Shown here piece by piece: positions 63,771 to 64,000 of a stretch of 64,000 bases of DNA. Source of the DNA: Cellulomonas gilvus ATCC 13127. GTDB lineage: Bacteria > Actinomycetota > Actinomycetes > Actinomycetales > Cellulomonadaceae. A program made the position numbers and the translations under genes. Under the pieces are notes generated by a model, which did no database searches, had not been told where the DNA came from, and worked only from the letters and a program-made list of their open reading frames with translations. Positions within the stretch are counted from its first letter, which is position 1. Each line of letters opens with the position of its first letter. The stretch is taken from NCBI RefSeq assembly GCF_000218545.1, contig NC_015671.1, positions 1,612,001 to 1,676,000 of the forward strand. Reading direction: 5' to 3'.

Positions 63771-64000
63771 GTGGCAGTCTTCACCGCCGAGGTCTTCCAG
63801 AACGAGTTCCTGCCCGCGGGCGGGACCGACGTGCACGCGATCGTCACCGTGACCGGCAGCGACGTCGGCTCGGCGCGCACCGCGTCGGGCGGTGTCGCCG
63901 AGATCATCATGATCGACACGTCCGGCTCGATGAACGGCCGCAACCTCGACGCCGCCAAGCACGCCGCCCAGGTCGCGGTCGACCAGATCGTCGACGGCAC
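63771..64000 (+). CDS. von Willebrand factor A domain protein (partial, C-terminus off right edge)
   Basis: I translated this from the bases; 76 residues are present. It starts VAVFTAEVFQNEFLPAGGTDVHAIVTVTG and reaches the MIDAS motif in EIIMIDTSGSMNGRNLDAAK (Asp-x-Ser-x-Ser), the metal-dependent adhesion site of VWA domains. Related bacterial proteins sit beside PP2C phosphatases and kinases and may be phosphorylated through an FHA or similar domain further on, which cannot be seen. GTG at 63771 lies 2 bp after the phosphatase stop, with GAAGGA upstream. Confidence 0.88.
   Translation, partial: MAVFTAEVFQNEFLPAGGTDVHAIVTVTGSDVGSARTASGGVAEIIMIDTSGSMNGRNLDAAKHAAQVAVDQIVDG

Overview
This window is chromosomal DNA from a high-GC actinobacterium, most likely Cellulomonas or a close relative. 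Nearly every base is coding, GTG starts and 4-bp ATGA/GTGA overlaps are common, and many starts look leaderless. The taxonomic reading rests on the combination of pyruvate formate-lyase (facultative anaerobe), a C50-carotenoid cluster, a trehalose TreXYZ set, a D-amino-acid ligase of the type that makes D-Asp/D-Glu peptidoglycan cross-bridges, and a beta-1,3-glucan (curdlan-like) synthesis locus. I see no phage, transposon, CRISPR array, rRNA or tRNA.

Layout. 1-3130: Nudix hydrolase (cut by the left edge), glutamine amidotransferase, GuaB1-type GMP reductase, DUF4126 membrane protein. 3248-8529: dxs (isoprenoid precursor), then pflB and pflA (anaerobic pyruvate cleavage). 8533-12690: DinB-like protein and a fadB/fadA beta-oxidation pair. 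12951-16304: RNase D, a LuxR-type regulator, DUF3000, a YbaB-like protein. 16479-20642: gnd coupled to a D-aspartate-ligase-like ATP-grasp enzyme, then two small minus-strand genes. 20698-27008: assimilatory sulfate reduction operon sir, zinc-ribbon ORF, cysH, cysD, cysN, siroheme synthase, preceded by a cysteine-rich leader peptide. 27124-31632: zapE-like ATPase and putA. 31744-38314: treX-treY-treZ. 38416-39519: YbdK-like carboxylate-amine ligase. 40005-44544: a three-gene operon (cellulose-synthase-like GT2, HlyD-like, GH81 endo-beta-1,3-glucanase) behind a perfect CRP/GlxR consensus site. 44567-45936: LacI regulator and a small ORF behind tandem operators. 46020-52381: carotenoid operon idi-crtE-crtB-crtI-crtYe-crtYf-crtEb with a divergent MarR regulator. 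52506-53435: PAP2 enzyme. 53577-64000 (runs off the right edge): TelA, XpaC-like, AAA+ ATPase, GlnX, GlnH, coiled-coil protein, PknG, PP2C phosphatase, VWA protein.

How the parts work together. Sulfate is taken to sulfide via APS (CysDN, APS-type CysH, Sir), with siroheme for Sir supplied by the last gene, and the whole is probably sensed by translation of a Cys-rich leader. Isoprenoid supply (dxs, idi) feeds GGPP, phytoene, lycopene and a C50 pigment. Glycogen is converted to trehalose by TreXYZ. The right end joins a TelA/XpaC pair and a CbbX/EccA-like ATPase to the GlnX-GlnH-PknG amino-acid sensing kinase and to a zinc-ribbon PP2C phosphatase. It is the best candidate in the window for an incompletely described system.
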